A stretch of 64,000 nt of DNA, taken from positions 1-64,000 of the forward strand of contig JAGCVD010000007.1 in assembly GCA_017962545.1 (NCBI GenBank), given 5' to 3'. Source of the DNA: Bacteroidales bacterium. Its GTDB lineage: Bacteria; Bacteroidota; Bacteroidia; Bacteroidales; P3. The number at the start of each line of letters is the position of its first letter. Positions within the stretch are counted from its first letter, which is position 1. Of the stretch, positions 62,801-64,000 are shown piece by piece. The notes beneath the pieces are model-generated. The model was not told where the DNA came from and searched no databases. It saw only the letters and a list, made by a program, of their open reading frames with translations. Made by a program: the position numbers and the translations under genes.

Positions 62801-64000
62801 CTCCACCCACCATGCCGGCGACGGTCACACCTTCTTCGGCAACGTGTTCGGCGGCGGCTCGGGCTACTATCCCTACCGTATCACGGTGGAGGACCAGCAG
62901 GGCAACGACTCGACCTACAGCCAGTGGTATGAGTTCCAGGGCCGTGTGCGCGGCAACACGACGGTGAATATCACCGGCGGCCATATCCTGACGAGCATCT
63001 ACGGCGGCTGCGAGTATGCCGACGTGGTGGGCAACTGCACGGTGACGATGAGCGGCGGCACGCTGGGTGTGCCGCGCACCGTGGCGGGCATCCAGGCGCA
63101 CCCCGTGACCTGCTACCTCTTCGGCGCCGGCAAGGGTGACCAGCGCACCACCTTCAACCAGCGTACCAATGTGCAGAACACCTCGGTGACGGTGAACAGC
63201 AATGCCGTCATCTACGGCTCGGTGTTCGGCGGCGGCGAGGACGGCCACGTGAAGGGCAACGCCTCTGTCACCATCGGCGGCAACGCCTGGATAGGCACCA
63301 CCGGCACGTCGTACTACGACGGCAACATCTTCGGCGGCGGCCGCGGCTTCGGCGGCACCTCCATCTCGGCCGGTTCGATCGGTGGCAATGTGACGGTGAA
63401 CATCAGCGGGAGCTGCAAGATACTGGGTTCGGTGTACGGCGGTGGCCGACTGGCGTCGGTGGGCACCCACTTCGTGGATGAAGACAACGAGCGCTACGGC
63501 TACCTGCAGGGCAGCTACCCTGGCGACACGGCACAAGCCCAATACCACGGCAATATCACCCTGAACATCAGCGGCGGATTCATCGGCAACAGCGACGAGT
63601 TCACCCACGACAGATACAATCCCTCCAACTCCTACAGCAAGGGCGACATCGTGTACCACAACAACCACCTGTGGCGCTTCGAGGCAGCCCTGGCAGCCGG
63701 CGACCCGTGGGACGAGACCAAGGTGACCGACATCGTGCACACCACGGGCGGCAACGTCTTCGGCAGCAGCATGGGACGTCTGCTCAACATCGGTGAGAGC
63801 GACGACGATGATGCAGACAACTTCAACCCCCTGTGGCCGGGCTTGGCCAAGTGCCGCAACACGCAGGTGAACATCACGGACACGGCGCGTATCTACAGCA
63901 GCGTCTACGGCGGCGGCGAGCTGGGCTATGTGATGAAAGACGCCAAAGTGGACGTCAACGGCGCCGACGTGACCATCGGCCACTCTTCGGGCACGGGAAT
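56805..64000 (+). CDS. Giant secreted YGGGN-repeat surface protein (right copy), partial
   Basis: The gene starts at ATG 56805 and stays open for about 2,398 codons to the window edge. A signal lies around residues 18-35 (FILAAVMLLGG, PAMAQ). Then come a beta-trefoil-like start rich in Tyr and Asn, an Ig/BIG-like stretch (about 210-275), two chitobiase C-terminal-like modules (AKIYYTTDETTPT and ATIHYTTDGTTPT, about 425-565), and a long variable region. From about residue 1,125 degenerate YGGGN/FGGGN repeats follow to the end. The block 62101-63475 matches the left giant gene almost segment for segment (HNTLFGGGQMAMVGTYD, GAVWGGSENGQVLGNC, TCYLFGAGKGDQRTTFN). The 3' end is missing, so anchoring is unknown. 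Confidence 0.85.
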   Translation, partial: MNNTYKTNKTDWRRRGRCFILAAVMLLGGMPAMAQYYYIFYNNSRGYIYNNGSNGGVTSTFAPSCIWRAGATLSTTSTTIYSYTENAKYMRGGNGSFSLGNSQNYWQLRDNVLAYRYTNSYHVYWTGSALSCARNQSGNGFTPTRIYIGSLSAKAPSLSITVSGGLTNGGIQLTPVVTGSYAPACDTAVVRGTTYYWIPPVTNSTEASETRPGIIDDWSDASVTWTVTTGGTYASVSSDGLVTLTGNPTGNIVVRMTVTKGGFTSNNTATITLTRANAAASTPSVTTLTTPTMSPATAKLYKDEDQAFTASATATKTTYTVPAHVTLTGGGNTYHYYDGTLYDGVEGFRSSEVTHPAVTLTWSLSGDASSYLTRTPTTGTSTTVTHSSQSPSDLSAILTVTATATDATPTTATATVWAYAPVAEPTITRTGNSISLATTSTGAKIYYTTDETTPTDESTEYTGPFDLTTSPTTVKAIAIRDVHSSTVATETFQMQLAAPVISISNTGLATITAEAGATIHYTTDGTTPTDGSRTYSAPVQLTNPQTIKAIAVKSDYITSDVAIGEFISSGTSGTNLVLDDREDHSWSYYSDATCPVRSLGPADVKITYYGNGTKTISTTNGATPASNSWTADATGVKVNVGGEDENCFIYYKTLERYNGETSDSYAYGSTAIYAYTTIPNPFQVRPTYSTGYGTGSNNKYTGFHAWRIKDIKNGKIYTAPAEGTLQGKWTSGNVNNTHILYAEHTYYFVPDGEYDMEVELEALWARAYVVECSTENGLSSAIASSTLQSTLSCERNFVVITNGSQVNEFTNASQKPVTISNLYPDGTGTVSNSKYVTGHFTANEDIKFENVYIRNRVTTSGYQYTRYTVYNTDGGSSYSYLRQGNNYVTATVSFPYRKTTTSVIETWVEGNTYYGYYYQNETQVNNITFDESMTYANTYNLTYGRGVQPYETYCANKLSGVSGSSNSNIDYTLRFESGTLGAIDLISDISYSFGGTVSTKCIIGCDYDRAKSDNTKLNIAPSSYIYGGNANQVFSSSSNRNNLTYDWLIKSGKVQKDLTIDDASAERAIYMGNSISGESGVQYNGRRRLTMEGGEVASIAGGVDCYGDDYADYGVTDGSWKLKIRIKGGTVRGSVYGAAAFGGSSNDRRFVFTGGEINGWVAGGANGTKYTGGALKGASYLYVGGNTSVNSNGNNTVINSAIGGNVFGAGCGFSNGSSSGQVYLGTTVVVADNAYVERGVYGGGAFGYCSTDQTSNVYILGGTVDGTDGGVTVASVSGDGDGATRSGVAYASTIKGGVYGGACQNQGGTVNLTMKGGTVNGSVFGGSNHTGVLAGGTTVNLYGGTINGSLYGGGNGTGSATDITEAVAVNVYGGTVTEAVYGCNNVSGAPQSTVNVDIYGTDPAPSADAYALGAVFGGGNQANYTAGTPVVTVHNCDNSIEYVYGGGNAAHITNGNTDVTIYGGNKIGNVFGGGNGTVTAANVSGSTNVKIYGGTIGRVFGGSNSQGSIGGTINVTVNKQAEAGHEACEMHVDEVYGGGNMAASAAGTIAIGCTGGETEGIGDVYGGANQANITGDITLNITGGRIRNVFGGNNTSGSISGLITVNINEGDDCPLTVDNVYGGGNLAAYAPTGSPTNAPVVNLIKGTVGLNDFDPEHPEGHGCVFGGGKGTGDNTVDDYINKGKVTANPKVRMYPANEGDMVVLNAIYGGGEIASVAGNTLVQIENGHVGSALKDEAEDNGFVFGAGKGYVGNYLLAQVTGNSTVTMSGGYVHNTLFGGGQMAMVGTYDLANAAYVSSHPTFVEGEQYNCTGGGTTTVTISGGQVGPADVTMWADLGYVFGAGQGYYTQPEAIGYADPSLHNEAAGLNNARFGYVNNATVTISDNAFIVGAVWGGSENGQVLGNCTVNVSGGQIGCGKGKTERYSESQWTAAKNAVTAYYDNPTDANATAIATIAAAMPECDSWPYDNPVVKNGKTYRFLPYDAYIHDDPLPEKEVNYASTHHAGDGHTFFGNVFGGGSGYYPYRITVEDQQGNDSTYSQWYEFQGRVRGNTTVNITGGHILTSIYGGCEYADVVGNCTVTMSGGTLGVPRTVAGIQAHPVTCYLFGAGKGDQRTTFNQRTNVQNTSVTVNSNAVIYGSVFGGGEDGHVKGNASVTIGGNAWIGTTGTSYYDGNIFGGGRGFGGTSISAGSIGGNVTVNISGSCKILGSVYGGGRLASVGTHFVDEDNERYGYLQGSYPGDTAQAQYHGNITLNISGGFIGNSDEFTHDRYNPSNSYSKGDIVYHNNHLWRFEAALAAGDPWDETKVTDIVHTTGGNVFGSSMGRLLNIGESDDDDADNFNPLWPGLAKCRNTQVNITDTARIYSSVYGGGELGYVMKDAKVDVNGADVTIGHSSGTG

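Noticed and set aside
60168-63983. A 1,271-codon open frame on the minus strand
   Set aside because: It is the antisense of the YGGGN-repeat gene. Glycine- and asparagine-rich codons without TTA, CTA or TCA in the sense frame leave the complement open. The plus-strand frame has the signal peptide and recognisable modules.

Overview
The window comes from a Bacteroidota chromosome, most likely a GC-rich, gut-type member of Bacteroidales. I cannot name the genus. The evidence is the recurring Bacteroides-type promoter (TTTG, about 19 bp, TAnnTTTG, with no Shine-Dalgarno-like signals) and the family content: a TonB-dependent receptor with PnuC and thiamine pyrophosphokinase, TlpA/DUF4369, a C69 dipeptidase, uppS-bamA-ompH-ompH, DUF2723, NamZ, a four-helix-bundle suffix protein and giant YGGGN-repeat surface proteins. 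I see no phage, insertion sequence, CRISPR array or rRNA. One tRNA gene (Glu, TTC) is present.

Layout. 1-4.3 kb: a TPP-riboswitch-controlled thiamine salvage operon (outer-membrane receptor, PnuC-type permease, thiamine pyrophosphokinase), converging on purD. 5.6-14.4 kb: plus-strand housekeeping genes (EamA transporter, NUDIX, S41 protease, TlpA-like lipid- or periplasm-facing thioredoxin, Mrp and NifU-like Fe-S factors, cobalamin adenosyltransferase, a DUF2520 dehydrogenase, TatD, a CDF metal exporter). 14.5-19.1 kb: envelope assembly (uppS, bamA, two Skp/OmpH chaperones), closed by a bidirectional terminator. 19.2-30.9 kb, minus strand: a small YxxP-type peptide with a fimbrillin-like lipoprotein, a C69 peptidase, a porin with a membrane partner, cysS, a short DUF2723 protein, LptE, a tiny gene, a degenerate ureohydrolase and PrsW. 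trpS diverges from PrsW across a palindromic promoter. 32-42.2 kb, minus strand: a small acidic lipoprotein, an orphan rnfA, nitroreductase, namZ, dut, clpP, trmD, an M23/LysM hydrolase, an FecCD-type ABC pair, dapB and eno. 42.3-64 kb: two giant paralogous repeat proteins on opposite strands. Between them lie rpsT, tRNA-Glu, a conserved hypothetical, tryptophanase and a four-helix-bundle protein. The right-hand giant gene runs off the window.

The most unusual feature is a pervasive set of short degenerate tandem arrays with units of exactly 7, 8 or 9 bp. They sit at gene edges and sometimes inside genes. Each locus has its own word (for example TAGCCnnnC, AGGACCTTA, GATGTCTT, GAATTAA, GGAGTATTC), and the words often have palindromic cores (CTAG, GACGTC, AGTACT, CTTAAG). 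Stop codons of several genes lie inside arrays. Several signal peptides, linkers and protein tails are simply translated array. I know of no described system that accounts for this, and it is my main candidate for something new. The second is the pair of giant YGGGN proteins, whose matching 1.3-kb blocks lie in inverted orientation about 15 kb apart and could support recombination.
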